Assembly (NCBI GenBank): GCA_030448055.1
Contig: JAUJNR010000001.1
Location: 1,198,791 to 1,262,790, forward strand
DNA length: 64,000 nt
Direction of reading: 5' to 3'
Source of the DNA: Pyrinomonadaceae bacterium
Lineage (GTDB): Bacteria > Acidobacteriota > Blastocatellia > Pyrinomonadales > Pyrinomonadaceae
Made by a program: the position numbers and the translations under genes. The notes beneath the pieces are model-generated. The model was not told where the DNA came from. It did not search any database and saw only the letters and a program-made list of their open reading frames with translations. Each line of letters begins with the position of its first letter. Position 1 is the first letter of the stretch. Positions 46,133 through 55,977 of this stretch are shown here, piece after piece.

Positions 46133-46576
46133 TTATTTCGGCGCGGTAAAAGCAAGCTCACCGCTTTCGGCTATTTCCTTTTGCCGCCGGTCGTAAATTA
46201 AACGCGCTTCGGCGATTTTATTTTGGTTGGCAGCCGTCCATTCGACGAGAGCGCGAATCGCGTCGAGCATCGAAAAACCCAATTCGGTCAACTCGTATTC
46301 GACCGACGGCGGATTGGTCGGAAAAACCGTTCGCGTCAGCATTCCGTCGCGCTCCAGATGCCGCAGAGTTTGCGTCAGCATTCGTTGAGAAATCCCGTTC
46401 ACGCGCCGCTTTAATTCGCTGAAACGCTGTTTGCCCGCGCCGAGGTTCAAAACAATTAGCAGCGTCCACGTATCGCCTATCCGGTTGAGCAGCTCGCGCA
46501 TCAGACAATTCGCGCTTTCCTGCTTCGTCCACGTCAGACATTCGACCAACCAATCTCGCTTTTCTTCAATGTTCAT
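46133..46576 (-). CDS. HxlR-family transcriptional regulator
   Basis: 'LLNRIGDTWTLLIVLNLGAGKQRFSELKRRVNGISQRMLTQTLRHLERDGMLTRTVFPTNPPSVEYELTELG'. Confidence 0.95.
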   Translation of the reverse strand: MNIEEKRDWLVECLTWTKQESANCLMRELLNRIGDTWTLLIVLNLGAGKQRFSELKRRVNGISQRMLTQTLRHLERDGMLTRTVFPTNPPSVEYELTELGFSMLDAIRALVEWTAANQNKIAEARLIYDRRQKEIAESGELAFTAPK

Positions 46577-46707
46577 AAACGGTTATTTCCGCGTAACCAA
46601 GTGATAAAAAACTGCCTCCTTTTCAAGTTTATCAACATCGCTCAAGCTATGGTTACTGAAAGTAACCTGCTTTCACAAATAGATTGTAATTTTAAGGAGA
46701 TGATTTG

Positions 46708-47475
46708 ATGAGCGATAAAAATGAATTAAAAAAAGTCCTGATTTTCGGCGCGACCGGAGCGCAAGGCTCGCCCGTCGCGCGGCAATTGATTGAAAAGGGG
46801 ATCGCGGTCAGAGCCGTCAGCCGTGACGAGGAAAAAGCCCGCAAGTTTTACGGCGAAAATGTCGAAACAGCACTCGCCGATTTGTCAGATTTGGATTCGC
46901 TGCGGCGTGCTTTTGCGGATGTTGACGCGGCGTTTCTGCATCTGCCGTTTGTCGGAAACGACGTGCGGGCAATGCCTGTTCAGCTCGCCAACGCGCTGCG
47001 GGCGGCAAAAGAAACGGATTTGCCGCGCCTTGTTTTTTCGACAAGCGGTTCGACGATGGACAATCTGCCGCCTGTCGCAATGGTCGAAGCGAACCGGGCG
47101 GCGGAACGCGCCGTTTTGTCGAGCGATGTGCCGAGCGTCGTTTTGCGAACGACGATTTATCTGGAAAATCTGCTGCATCTCGCCCTTCCCGAAATGCGCG
47201 AAAGCGGCGTTTTAAGCTATCCGCCGCTTTCGCCCGAAAGAAAAGTTTCGTGGACGGCGTTAGGAAGATCAGGCGACGATAGCGATTGCGGCGATGACGG
47301 CGGAAAACGTGATCGGCAAATCTTTTGACATCGCCAGCCCCGAACCGGTCACGGGCGCGGAAATCGCCGAAATGATTTCCCGAAAAATGAAACGCGAAAT
47401 TCGCTATGCGCCGCTTTCTCCCAAACAATTCGGGGAAAATATGAGCTGGTTTGCCGGAGCGGAAGCGGGCAAAGT
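46708..47475 (+). pseudogene. NmrA-like NAD(P)-binding protein, frameshifted near 47265 and truncated near 47470
   Basis: 'VLIFGATGAQGSPVARQLIEKGIAVRAVSRDEEKA...VSWTAL(fs)EDQATIAIAAMTAENVIGKSFDIASPEPVTGAEIAEMISRKMKREIRYAPLSPKQFGENMSWFAGAEAG'. Confidence 0.85.
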
Positions 47476-47802
47476 TATTCCTTCGTCCGAGCCGTCGAAT
47501 TTTTTCATCTGCGTGCCTAGCGAAACAATCTGTTTTTCGGCGCGTTCTACGCCTCCGATTTCGAGGACTTTATACAGATTGCTTTCGGAAAATTCTACGC
47601 CCTGCTCGACGTGCGTTACATTCTGGGAAACAATCCACAAATCAGCATTCGATTTGCCGACAATATCGGTCGAAGCGGCGATAAAACCCTGAAAAATTCC
47701 GAGCTGAACAGCCGTCAAAATCACCGAAAAAACGATTCCCGTCAGCGTGACGACGAGCCGCACTTTTTCGTGAAATAAATTTTTTATCGCCAGCGAAGCC
47801 AT
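47465..47802 (-). pseudogene. N-terminal remnant of a DevC/MacB-like ABC transporter permease
   Basis: 'MASLAIKNLFHEKVRLVVTLTGIVFSVILTAVQLGIFQGFIAASTDIVGKSNADLWIVSQNVTHVEQGVEFSESNLYKVLEIGGVERAEKQIVSLGTQMKKFDGSDEGI' then the NmrA junction. Confidence 0.8.
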
Positions 47803-47909
47803 TTTTTAATTTTGGATTTTAGATTTTGGATTTTTATTTTCATAACAGATTAAATCAAAGTTACAAGGTTATGAAAATTAACGACGTTAAGCACGAAAGC
47901 AAAAAAAAT

Positions 47910-48521
47910 TTACTCGCGCAAGCCTTTAATCATCGTTTCGATTAGTTCGCCGATCAATTTATCTTTTTCGACGAACGGAAAATCCAGATGATTGTTGAGC
48001 AGCGAAACTACTCCGTGAATGCCCGCCCAAAGCGTCTGGCTCATCGCGTCAACGTCGCCTTTTTTCAACTTTCCCGCCACAACGCACGCCGAAACCTGCG
48101 AGCGCAGATAATCGAAAGCGCGCTGTCCCATCGAGCCTTCATACGAATATTCCTCGTCGTGCGGCTGGTTGAAAATCGACATATTGAAAACGACTTCGTA
48201 ATGATTCGGGTGCGCCAAACCGAAGTTGACATAAGCGTGCAAGCCTTTTCTCAAAGCCTCGATGTTGTCGGTTTCCGGTTCAGAAATTTTGCGGATTTCT
48301 TCGCCCAGTTTGGCGAAAGTCTCCTCGCAGATAAATTTCAAAAGCTCGTTTTTGTCTTTGAAATAAAGATAAATCGTCGTCGGACTGTATTCGATTCGCT
48401 CGGCGATTTTCCGCATCGAAACATTCTGGTAGCCTTCCTGCGCGAAAAGCTCGCTCGCCGCGTTGAAAATTTTCCGCCGCAACTGCTCCTGTTCCCGCTC
48501 TCTGCGCTGGCTGATTCCCAT
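47910..48521 (-). CDS. TetR/AcrR-family transcriptional regulator
   Basis: 'IFNAASELFAQEGYQNVSMRKIAERIEYSPTTIYLYFKDKNELLKFI'. Confidence 0.95.
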   Translation of the reverse strand: MGISQRREREQEQLRRKIFNAASELFAQEGYQNVSMRKIAERIEYSPTTIYLYFKDKNELLKFICEETFAKLGEEIRKISEPETDNIEALRKGLHAYVNFGLAHPNHYEVVFNMSIFNQPHDEEYSYEGSMGQRAFDYLRSQVSACVVAGKLKKGDVDAMSQTLWAGIHGVVSLLNNHLDFPFVEKDKLIGELIETMIKGLRE

Positions 48522-48620
48522 TTGCTTTACAACTATCGCTTACTTAACGGTGTTAAGTATAATTCCAAGAAAATTTCTTGTCAAGCCATTTACCGACGAA
48601 AGTAAATTTGTTTATTTCTC

Positions 48621-49502
48621 TTATTTCTCAAATGAAGGTTTTTCCCGCTTGAGTGATTTCTGTGCCTCCTCCATCTCCTTTCTTTGTTTTTCGCTGATGG
48701 TCGGATATCGTGAATGCAGTGATTTGAGTTTTGCCAGAATAATCGAAGCGACAGCTGCGCGAGCGAACCAGCGATGGTTACCGGGTATGATATACCACGG
48801 TGCAATATCGGTGTTGGTTTGATTAAATACCTCTTCGTAAACTTTCATATATTCGTCCCAATGCCCGCGGTCTTCAATGTCGTCAATTGAAAATTTCCAA
48901 CGTTTATCGGTTCGTTCCATCCGCTCAAGCAGTTTTTTGCGCTGCTCGTCTTTTGAAATGTTCAGAAAGAACTTAAGTGTGTGAATACCGTCATCGAGCA
49001 GGTATTCTTCAAAGTTATTAATGTGGCGAAAGCGTTTTTTCCAAATGTCTTTTCCCATCGCCGCGCGCGGAAGTTTTTGCCGTTCGAGCTTTTCCGGGTG
49101 AATTCGCTCGACAATGACATGCTCGTAATAAGAACGGTTGAAAATACTGATTTGACCGCGCGCCGGAACCGATTGCGCCGCGCGCCGCAGATAATCGTGC
49201 TTGACTTCTTCTTCGGACGGCGCTTTGAACATCTTCATTTCGCAGCCCTGCGGATCGAGAGCGGACATTACATTTTTGATGGTCGCGTCTTTGCCCGCGC
49301 CGTCCATCGCTTGAAAAATAACGAGCAAGCCGTTCGTTTCGTGCGCCATTAAAATGTCCTGATACTTAGCCATTTCAGCAGCGTCTTGCTGCATTTTCTC
49401 TTGCGCTTCTCGCTCCGAGCCGAATCCGTCAGTGAAATCCGGGTCGAAATCTGCGAGCCCCTGCTTTTCGTTTGGTTGGTAAATAAATTGTTCGTGATTC
49501 AT
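48621..49502 (-). CDS. Polyphosphate kinase 2 family protein
   Basis: 'LLVIFQAMDGAGKDATIKNVMSALDPQGCEMKMFKAPSEEEVKHDYLRRAAQSVPARGQISIFNRSYYEHVIVERIHPEKL'. Confidence 0.96.
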   Translation of the reverse strand: MNHEQFIYQPNEKQGLADFDPDFTDGFGSEREAQEKMQQDAAEMAKYQDILMAHETNGLLVIFQAMDGAGKDATIKNVMSALDPQGCEMKMFKAPSEEEVKHDYLRRAAQSVPARGQISIFNRSYYEHVIVERIHPEKLERQKLPRAAMGKDIWKKRFRHINNFEEYLLDDGIHTLKFFLNISKDEQRKKLLERMERTDKRWKFSIDDIEDRGHWDEYMKVYEEVFNQTNTDIAPWYIIPGNHRWFARAAVASIILAKLKSLHSRYPTISEKQRKEMEEAQKSLKREKPSFEK

Positions 49503-49775
49503 TTCCGCATTTTCCTCAGCGAGTTTGGATGATTATGTTGATAAAGCGAGTTACCAGTATAAAACACGCTTGCCGATTTTAGGCAGTTAAAACGGACGGC
49601 AGTCATCAGAATGTAACAAGTCCGGACAATTTATGCAGTTTGGTAACAACTAAATCTTTCTTCAAGCACAGCTTACAAGAAGCGCCTAAAAAACCGAAAT
49701 TTAGCAAAAATGTAACACTGCCGATGATAAATTAGAAGACTAAAGCAAAAATCAAGCGCGAGTTTCTAAAGTTTT

Positions 49776-50750
49776 ATGTTCGACATTATTTTAACCTTAA
49801 TCGGCGGACTCGTTCTTTTTCTGTATGCCGTCGGCAGTTTGTCCGAGACCGTCAAGGAATGGGCGGGCGACCGGGCGCGTGATTTTATCGCCCGTTTTAC
49901 GCGAAATGTCTTCACGGCAATCGTCGTCGGAATTGTCGTAACAACCGTTTTGGATTCGTCTTCGGCGGTAATTATCTTAACGATTGTGCTGGTCAATGCC
50001 GGAACTCTGACTTTCAAGCAGGCAATCGGAATCGTGATGGGCGCCAATATCGGCACAACTATTTCGAGCCAGATTATTGCGATGGATGTCGGAAAATATT
50101 CGCCCGTGGCTTTAATCATCGGTTTGGCGCTTTTGATAATCAGCCACAATCCGAAGATAAATCGGACGGGAAGGATTTTGCTTTATTTCGGAATGCTCTT
50201 TTTCGGACTCTACACAATGGAAAACGCCGTCGAGCCGCTTAAAGAACACCGGCAATTTGCGGAATGGATGAGCGGTTTGGAAAATCCGCTCTACGGCGCG
50301 TTAATCGGCGGTCTGGTAACGGTGATTGTTCAATCGTCGTCGGCAACGGTCGGAATGGTCATTACCTTAGCAAAACAATCTTTGATAACGCTTCCGGCAG
50401 GTATTGCCGTCATGCTCGGCGCGGAACTCGGAACTTGCGCCGACACGCTTCTTGCAACGTTTCGTTCCAATCGGCAGGCGTTGAAAACCGGCTTGTTTCA
50501 TCTGTTTTTTAACATTGTAACAGTTACTCTGGGGCTTGTTCTGTTCGTTCCGTTCGTGGCTTTAGTTACACGAGTGTCCGGCGACAGCGATATAAAAAAC
50601 CAAATTGCCAACGCGCATATGTTTTTTAATGTTTTAGGAGTTCTGGCATTTGTCGCTTTCGTTCCGTTTTTTGAAAAAATATTAAACCGGCTGCTTCCCG
50701 ACACGGCGCAGGAAAAGCCGAAACTTCACGAAGCGGCTCAGCCGATTTAA
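49776..50750 (+). CDS. Na+/phosphate cotransporter family protein
   Basis: 'LDSSSAVIILTIVLVNAGTLTFKQAIGIVMGANIGTTISSQIIAMD' and 'VIVQSSSATVGMVITLA'. Confidence 0.93.
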   Translation: MFDIILTLIGGLVLFLYAVGSLSETVKEWAGDRARDFIARFTRNVFTAIVVGIVVTTVLDSSSAVIILTIVLVNAGTLTFKQAIGIVMGANIGTTISSQIIAMDVGKYSPVALIIGLALLIISHNPKINRTGRILLYFGMLFFGLYTMENAVEPLKEHRQFAEWMSGLENPLYGALIGGLVTVIVQSSSATVGMVITLAKQSLITLPAGIAVMLGAELGTCADTLLATFRSNRQALKTGLFHLFFNIVTVTLGLVLFVPFVALVTRVSGDSDIKNQIANAHMFFNVLGVLAFVAFVPFFEKILNRLLPDTAQEKPKLHEAAQPI

Positions 50751-50962
50751 GTTTTAGAAACAATTAGAAAAATCTGTCACAAAAACTTTACTCAAATTTA
50801 ATTTTGACTTAAAACCACTGATACATTTTGTTCATTTCCCGCTGATAATCTCTCTTTTCTCCATCCAAAAAGTTAAACATTGGAATTCAAAGATATTATC
50901 CAAAAGTGTTTTAAAGCCTTTTCACAGGAGAAAACTATATTTGCAAGGAGAGAACTACAAAA

Positions 50963-53900
50963 ATGTTCAGAGAAAAAAAAGCTGTCTTCCAAATTTTTTT
51001 GTTGTCGGCATTATTTATCAGCCAGATTATTTCTGCCGCGGCGCAGGTTGATACGGCATCCGTTACCGGACAAGTTACCGACCCGCAAGGCGCGGTCGTT
51101 GCCGGAGCGCGGGTTGTCATTACCAATCAAGCAACTAACATTAACGCCGAAACAATTACCAACGAAGAAGGTTATTATACTTTTACGAATTTGCGTCCGA
51201 ATTTATACACAATAGAAGTTATTCAATCGGGCTTTAACACCGATTCACGAAAATCGGTTGAACTGAATGTCGGGCAGAAAGCTCGCTTCGATTTTCAACT
51301 AACCGTCGGCAATTCGAACACCGTTGTAGATGTTACCGCCGATAATCAAACGCAGTTGCAGCGCGAAGACGCGAGCTTGGGAAACGTCGTTGACAATCGC
51401 CGCGTAACGACCTTGCCGCTGCCGCAGCGCAGTTGGGACGACCTTTTGACGCAGGTCGCCGGAACGCAGGGCGACCCGTACACCGAGCAATCCGGCGGCA
51501 CGGCTTCGGGCAGAACCGGCTCGGTCAACATTCACGGCATCCGCTCGCTTTACAATAATTTTATTCTCGACGGGCAGGACAATAATTCGATTTCGACGAA
51601 CGTGCAGGAATTTTCCACGCAGGTTTCGCGCCCTTCGATTGACTCGCTCAGTGAGTTCAGAGTCGTCACGTCACAGTTTTCCGCCGACACCGGACGCGCG
51701 GCGGGAGGCGTCGTGTCGGTCACGACCAAATCGGGAACGAACGAGTTTCACGGCTTGGCTTACGAATACGTCCGCAACAAAATCTTCGACGCGACTGATT
51801 TTTTCACGAACAAATTCGGACGCGAAAAAGCCCAGCGTGTGCAGAATCAATTCGGCGGCAACCTCGGCGGTCCGATCTGGCGAAACCGCGCGTTCTTTTT
51901 CGCCGACTACGAAGGTACGCGCATCCGGCAGGGACAACTTAGAATCGCCACCGTGCCGCTCGACCAGTTTAGAAACGGCAACTTTTCGAGTTTGTTGGGC
52001 GCGAATCAATTTCAAATTTTCGCTCCCGATGCCAGCGGCGTTTGCGTCGGCACGGGACAATTTATCCGTCAGGGACAGATTTTCAACCCGGCGACAACGC
52101 GCGCGAATCCGTGTTTCGATGCTGCTTCAACCGACCCTTATCGTCGTCTGCCGTTCATCCGCGATCCGTATGCGGGAAACATCATCACCAACATTGACCC
52201 GGTGGCGGAGCGTTTCGCCGCGCTTTTTCCGAGTCCGACGACCAGCGGCACGCCGAATGCGAGCGGAATCATCAGCAACAATTTCGCGCGCACGCCGACC
52301 CTAACCGACGACGGCGACCGTTTCACGACCCGGCTCGATTCTAAAATCAACTCGACCAACGACATTTTCGGACGTTACGCTTACGGCAAGCGCGACCGCT
52401 TCGTTCCCGGCTTTTTCGGCGGCTTGGCGGACGGCACCGACACTTCGGCGTGGGGCTTGACGACCGTGAAAACGCACGCTTTGACCGTCGGCTGGAATTA
52501 TGTCATCACGCCGAACGTCGTCAACCAATTTCGCTTCGGCTATAACAACGCTGACGCCAATTCAGCGCAAGAACCGTTTGGTGAAGGCAACAGTTCAAGC
52601 TACATTCGCGGTTTGCCCGATGTCGGGCAGGGCGGCATTCCGGCAATCGTAATTTCCGGTTACAGTCCGCGTTTAGGGTCGGCGGATTTTCTGCCGAAGT
52701 TTCAAAAATCGCAGCAATATCAATTCACCAACACGACGACCTTGGTTCGCGGAGCGCATACTTTTCGTTTCGGTCCCGACATAATGGCTCCGCTCAAACT
52801 CGATTACATAGACGTTCCCGGAACGCGCGGACGCTTTGACTTTGCGGCGAATTACACGGGCTTGCCGAACCAGACGGCGAGCGGCTTGATCGGCGGCACC
52901 GGCAATGCGTTCGCCGATTTTCTCGTCGGACGACCGACCAATGTTTTGCTGACGAACGCCGGTGTCGTCGAGCAGCGTCGTTATATGTATTCGTTTTTCG
53001 GTCAGGACGATTGGAAAATTACGCCGCGCTTAACCTTAAATCTTGGTCTGCGTTACGATTTCGGCTCGCCGTCTTATGAAGCCCGAAATCGTTTGGCGAA
53101 TTTCGATCCGCAAACCGCGCTCGCCGCGACTAATCAGGCGCAGGCATTAGTTTCGTTGCGGTTGGCAAGCGACAGCAGTTTGGAAAATCGTTCGTTGATT
53201 AAAACCGACCGCAACAATTTTGCGCCCCGCGTCGGTTTTGCTTATTCGGTCAACGATAATTTTGTAGTGCGCGGCGGTTACGGCGTTTATTACAATCTGC
53301 TCGACCGCATCGGTTCGGAAGACCAGATCGCGCTGAATCCGCCGAACATCATCAACTTCAACACTCGCACCGACGCGCCCGGTTCTGCCGTTGCAGGCGT
53401 CACTCTTGATGGCGGAATTCCGGCGAATCTTTTGAATCCGACGAATATCTCGATTCGCAACATCCAACTTCGCGCCGCCAACCCAGAAGCCGCCACGCCG
53501 TACGTTCAGCAAGCGAGCATCGGCGCGCAGTATCAGTTCGGCGGCAACTGGCTCGCCGAAGCCAATTACGTTCACACGCGCGGCACTAAACTTTACACTC
53601 TGCGCGATTTGAACCAGCCGCTGCCGAATCAGCCGACGACGCGCCCTTACACGCAATTCGGTTTGATCGAATACCGCGACGACAACGGCATCTCGCGCTA
53701 CAACGCGCTGGAAATGACGCTCGACAAACGATTCTCGAACGGATACACCGTTCGCGCCGTTTACACTTTGTCCGAATCGAAAGACAATTCCGGCGAACAC
53801 CTGACGAGTGGCGGTTCCAGCACGTTCCCCGATAACGCCCGCGACTTATCGAATTGGTATGGTCCTTCGGATTTCGACGTGCGCCACCGTTTCGTCGTCA

Positions 53901-54421
53901 ACGGCATTTTGGAATTTCCGTTTGGCAAAAATCGCGCATATCTCAGCGAAGGCATCGGCGCGGCAATCTTTGGCGGCTGGACTTTAACGGGAAGTTTTAA
54001 CGTCCGTTCAGGCAGACCGTTCACCGTCACGCAATCGGGCGACCCGCTCCGTATCGGCGGGCTTTCGACGACGCTCGCTGATTTAGTCGGCGACCCGAAT
54101 GTTACGAATCAAACGGTTGATAATTGGTTTAATCCGGCGGCGTTTCAAACCTTGAATAATTCGACGCGGCGCTTCGGCATCCAGCCGCGCAACAGCTTGC
54201 GCGGACCCGGTTTCGCGTCGCTCGATATGGCGGTTCATCGCCGCTTCGGTTTGTGGAACGAGGACACAAATCTCGAACTGCGCTGGGAAGTTTTCAACGC
54301 GCTGAACCGCGCCAATTTCGGTTTGCCGAACCGCACGGTCAACGGCGGCGGTTTCGGCACGATTACCACTTTGCAGGGCGACCCGCGCATTATGCAGTTC
54401 GCTCTGCGGTTTAACTTTTAA
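50963..54421 (+). CDS. TonB-dependent receptor with N-terminal carboxypeptidase-regulatory-like domain
   Basis: 'VTGQVTDPQGAVVAGARVVITNQATNINAETITNEEGYYTFTNLRPNLYTIEV...PQRSWDDLLTQVAGTQ...GYNNFILDGQDNNS' and C-terminal beta-barrel terminating 'LRFNF'. Confidence 0.95.
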   Translation: MFREKKAVFQIFLLSALFISQIISAAAQVDTASVTGQVTDPQGAVVAGARVVITNQATNINAETITNEEGYYTFTNLRPNLYTIEVIQSGFNTDSRKSVELNVGQKARFDFQLTVGNSNTVVDVTADNQTQLQREDASLGNVVDNRRVTTLPLPQRSWDDLLTQVAGTQGDPYTEQSGGTASGRTGSVNIHGIRSLYNNFILDGQDNNSISTNVQEFSTQVSRPSIDSLSEFRVVTSQFSADTGRAAGGVVSVTTKSGTNEFHGLAYEYVRNKIFDATDFFTNKFGREKAQRVQNQFGGNLGGPIWRNRAFFFADYEGTRIRQGQLRIATVPLDQFRNGNFSSLLGANQFQIFAPDASGVCVGTGQFIRQGQIFNPATTRANPCFDAASTDPYRRLPFIRDPYAGNIITNIDPVAERFAALFPSPTTSGTPNASGIISNNFARTPTLTDDGDRFTTRLDSKINSTNDIFGRYAYGKRDRFVPGFFGGLADGTDTSAWGLTTVKTHALTVGWNYVITPNVVNQFRFGYNNADANSAQEPFGEGNSSSYIRGLPDVGQGGIPAIVISGYSPRLGSADFLPKFQKSQQYQFTNTTTLVRGAHTFRFGPDIMAPLKLDYIDVPGTRGRFDFAANYTGLPNQTASGLIGGTGNAFADFLVGRPTNVLLTNAGVVEQRRYMYSFFGQDDWKITPRLTLNLGLRYDFGSPSYEARNRLANFDPQTALAATNQAQALVSLRLASDSSLENRSLIKTDRNNFAPRVGFAYSVNDNFVVRGGYGVYYNLLDRIGSEDQIALNPPNIINFNTRTDAPGSAVAGVTLDGGIPANLLNPTNISIRNIQLRAANPEAATPYVQQASIGAQYQFGGNWLAEANYVHTRGTKLYTLRDLNQPLPNQPTTRPYTQFGLIEYRDDNGISRYNALEMTLDKRFSNGYTVRAVYTLSESKDNSGEHLTSGGSSTFPDNARDLSNWYGPSDFDVRHRFVVNGILEFPFGKNRAYLSEGIGAAIFGGWTLTGSFNVRSGRPFTVTQSGDPLRIGGLSTTLADLVGDPNVTNQTVDNWFNPAAFQTLNNSTRRFGIQPRNSLRGPGFASLDMAVHRRFGLWNEDTNLELRWEVFNALNRANFGLPNRTVNGGGFGTITTLQGDPRIMQFALRFNF

Positions 54422-54442
54422 TCAACGCCCGGTTGATTTTGG

Positions 54443-54480
54443 CGGAGGAATGGAAACCCAAGTCTGTTCCTCCGATTTTT
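54443..54480 (+). terminator. Rho-independent terminator after the TonB receptor
   Basis: CGGAGGAA...TTCCTCCG-ATTTTTATTTT. Confidence 0.8.
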
Positions 54481-54492
54481 ATTTTAACGTTT

Positions 54493-55977
54493 ATGCTCAA
54501 ATTTATTGTCGGTTTTGTTCTGCTTTTTCTTCAGCCGGTTGCGCAAGCGCAAACATTTGAGAAAACCGTTTTCGTTCCTCAGCCGAAAGAAAATGAAAGT
54601 CGCTATTTCTATGTTCCGTTCGAGGTTCCCCGCAACGCGAAAAGTCTTTCGATTTCCTACGAATATGATAAAAAAGGCGGCGCGAATGTCTTGGATTTAG
54701 GCGTTTTCGACGCACGTTTTGACGCGGCGGAAACGAATCTGAAAGGCTTTCGCGGCTGGAGCGGCGGGCGGCGGAACACGATTTTTATCGCCGAAGATTC
54801 CGCCTCGCACGGTTATGTCGCCGGCGATATTCCTGCTGGCTCGTGGCGCGTGATTTTCGGGCTTTATAAAGTGGCGCTCGAAGGCGCAGAAGTTAAAATC
54901 AAAATCAAAATCAACGAAATTGATCGGGCGGCGCGAGTCGAATACGAAACGGAAAAAGCGAAGACGTTCGATTTCCCCGTCAATCGGGAAGGTGTTTTTA
55001 TCGTCCCCGTTGGCAGTCTCCGTTGGTATCAGGGCGACCTCCACGCCCATACTTTTTACAGCGACGGCAATTGGACGATAAAAAGCCTGCTCGATTATGC
55101 CGCTAGAAACAACCTCGATTTTATCGGTGTCACCGAACACAACACTTTCGCGCATCACGCCGAACTAAATCGGCTCGCGCCGCAGTATAAAAATCTTCTT
55201 GTTCTGCGCGGCGAAGAAGTCACGACTTACGGTGGACATTTTAACGTCTGGGGTTTGCCGACCGGCGAGCTGATTGATTTTCGCGTCGCGCCGCAAGACA
55301 CCGCTCGATTGGAGAAATCAATCGCGCAGGTTCGCCGTTTGAATTTGATCGCCTCGCTCAATCATCCGACGGCTTTGTGCGGCGGCTGCGATTGGAGTTA
55401 CGGCGATTGGACGCGAATGGACGCAGTGGAAATCTGGAACGGCGCGTGGGATTTCCAGGACGAAGCGGCGCTCAAAAAATGGGACGAGCTTCTTCAGCCG
55501 GGAATAAGAATAACGGCAATCGGCTCAAGCGACTCGCACGCGCCGCCCGTTTCCGAATATAAAAACGGTTCGCCGCTCGGCACGCCGACAACGCACGTCA
55601 AGATGAAAAAACTAGCGCAGAAGGATTTGCTCGCGGCAATTAAATCCGGTCGAGTTTGGATCAGTGCTGATTCGGCGGACTCTAATTTGGAGTTTTTCGC
55701 TTCTGGCGAGACACGCGTTGACATCGGGGGCAGCGCGACAATCTTGAACGGCGCCATACGTTTTAATTTTGGAGCGTATAAATTTCCCGTCGGCGCGGTC
55801 ATCACTCTGATTTCAAACGGAAAAGTTATGCTGAAAGAAGAAATTAAAGAGATAAATTCTGTTTTCGCCAAAGAATTGAGCGTTGAAAAAGACGCTTATT
55901 TTCGCATCGAAGTGCGCGATGCAATCGGCAAGATGCTCGCCCTGACCAATCCGATTTATGTTCAAACGAAACGATGA
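54493..55977 (+). CDS. Secreted CehA/McbA-type PHP-domain metallohydrolase
   Basis: 'WYQGDLHAHTFYSDGNWTIKSLLDYAARNNLDFIGVTEHNTFAHHAEL...LRGEEVTTYGGHFNVWGL...ITAIGSSDSH'. Start 54493 lies after the terminator and begins a signal peptide. Confidence 0.88.
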   Translation: MLKFIVGFVLLFLQPVAQAQTFEKTVFVPQPKENESRYFYVPFEVPRNAKSLSISYEYDKKGGANVLDLGVFDARFDAAETNLKGFRGWSGGRRNTIFIAEDSASHGYVAGDIPAGSWRVIFGLYKVALEGAEVKIKIKINEIDRAARVEYETEKAKTFDFPVNREGVFIVPVGSLRWYQGDLHAHTFYSDGNWTIKSLLDYAARNNLDFIGVTEHNTFAHHAELNRLAPQYKNLLVLRGEEVTTYGGHFNVWGLPTGELIDFRVAPQDTARLEKSIAQVRRLNLIASLNHPTALCGGCDWSYGDWTRMDAVEIWNGAWDFQDEAALKKWDELLQPGIRITAIGSSDSHAPPVSEYKNGSPLGTPTTHVKMKKLAQKDLLAAIKSGRVWISADSADSNLEFFASGETRVDIGGSATILNGAIRFNFGAYKFPVGAVITLISNGKVMLKEEIKEINSVFAKELSVEKDAYFRIEVRDAIGKMLALTNPIYVQTKR

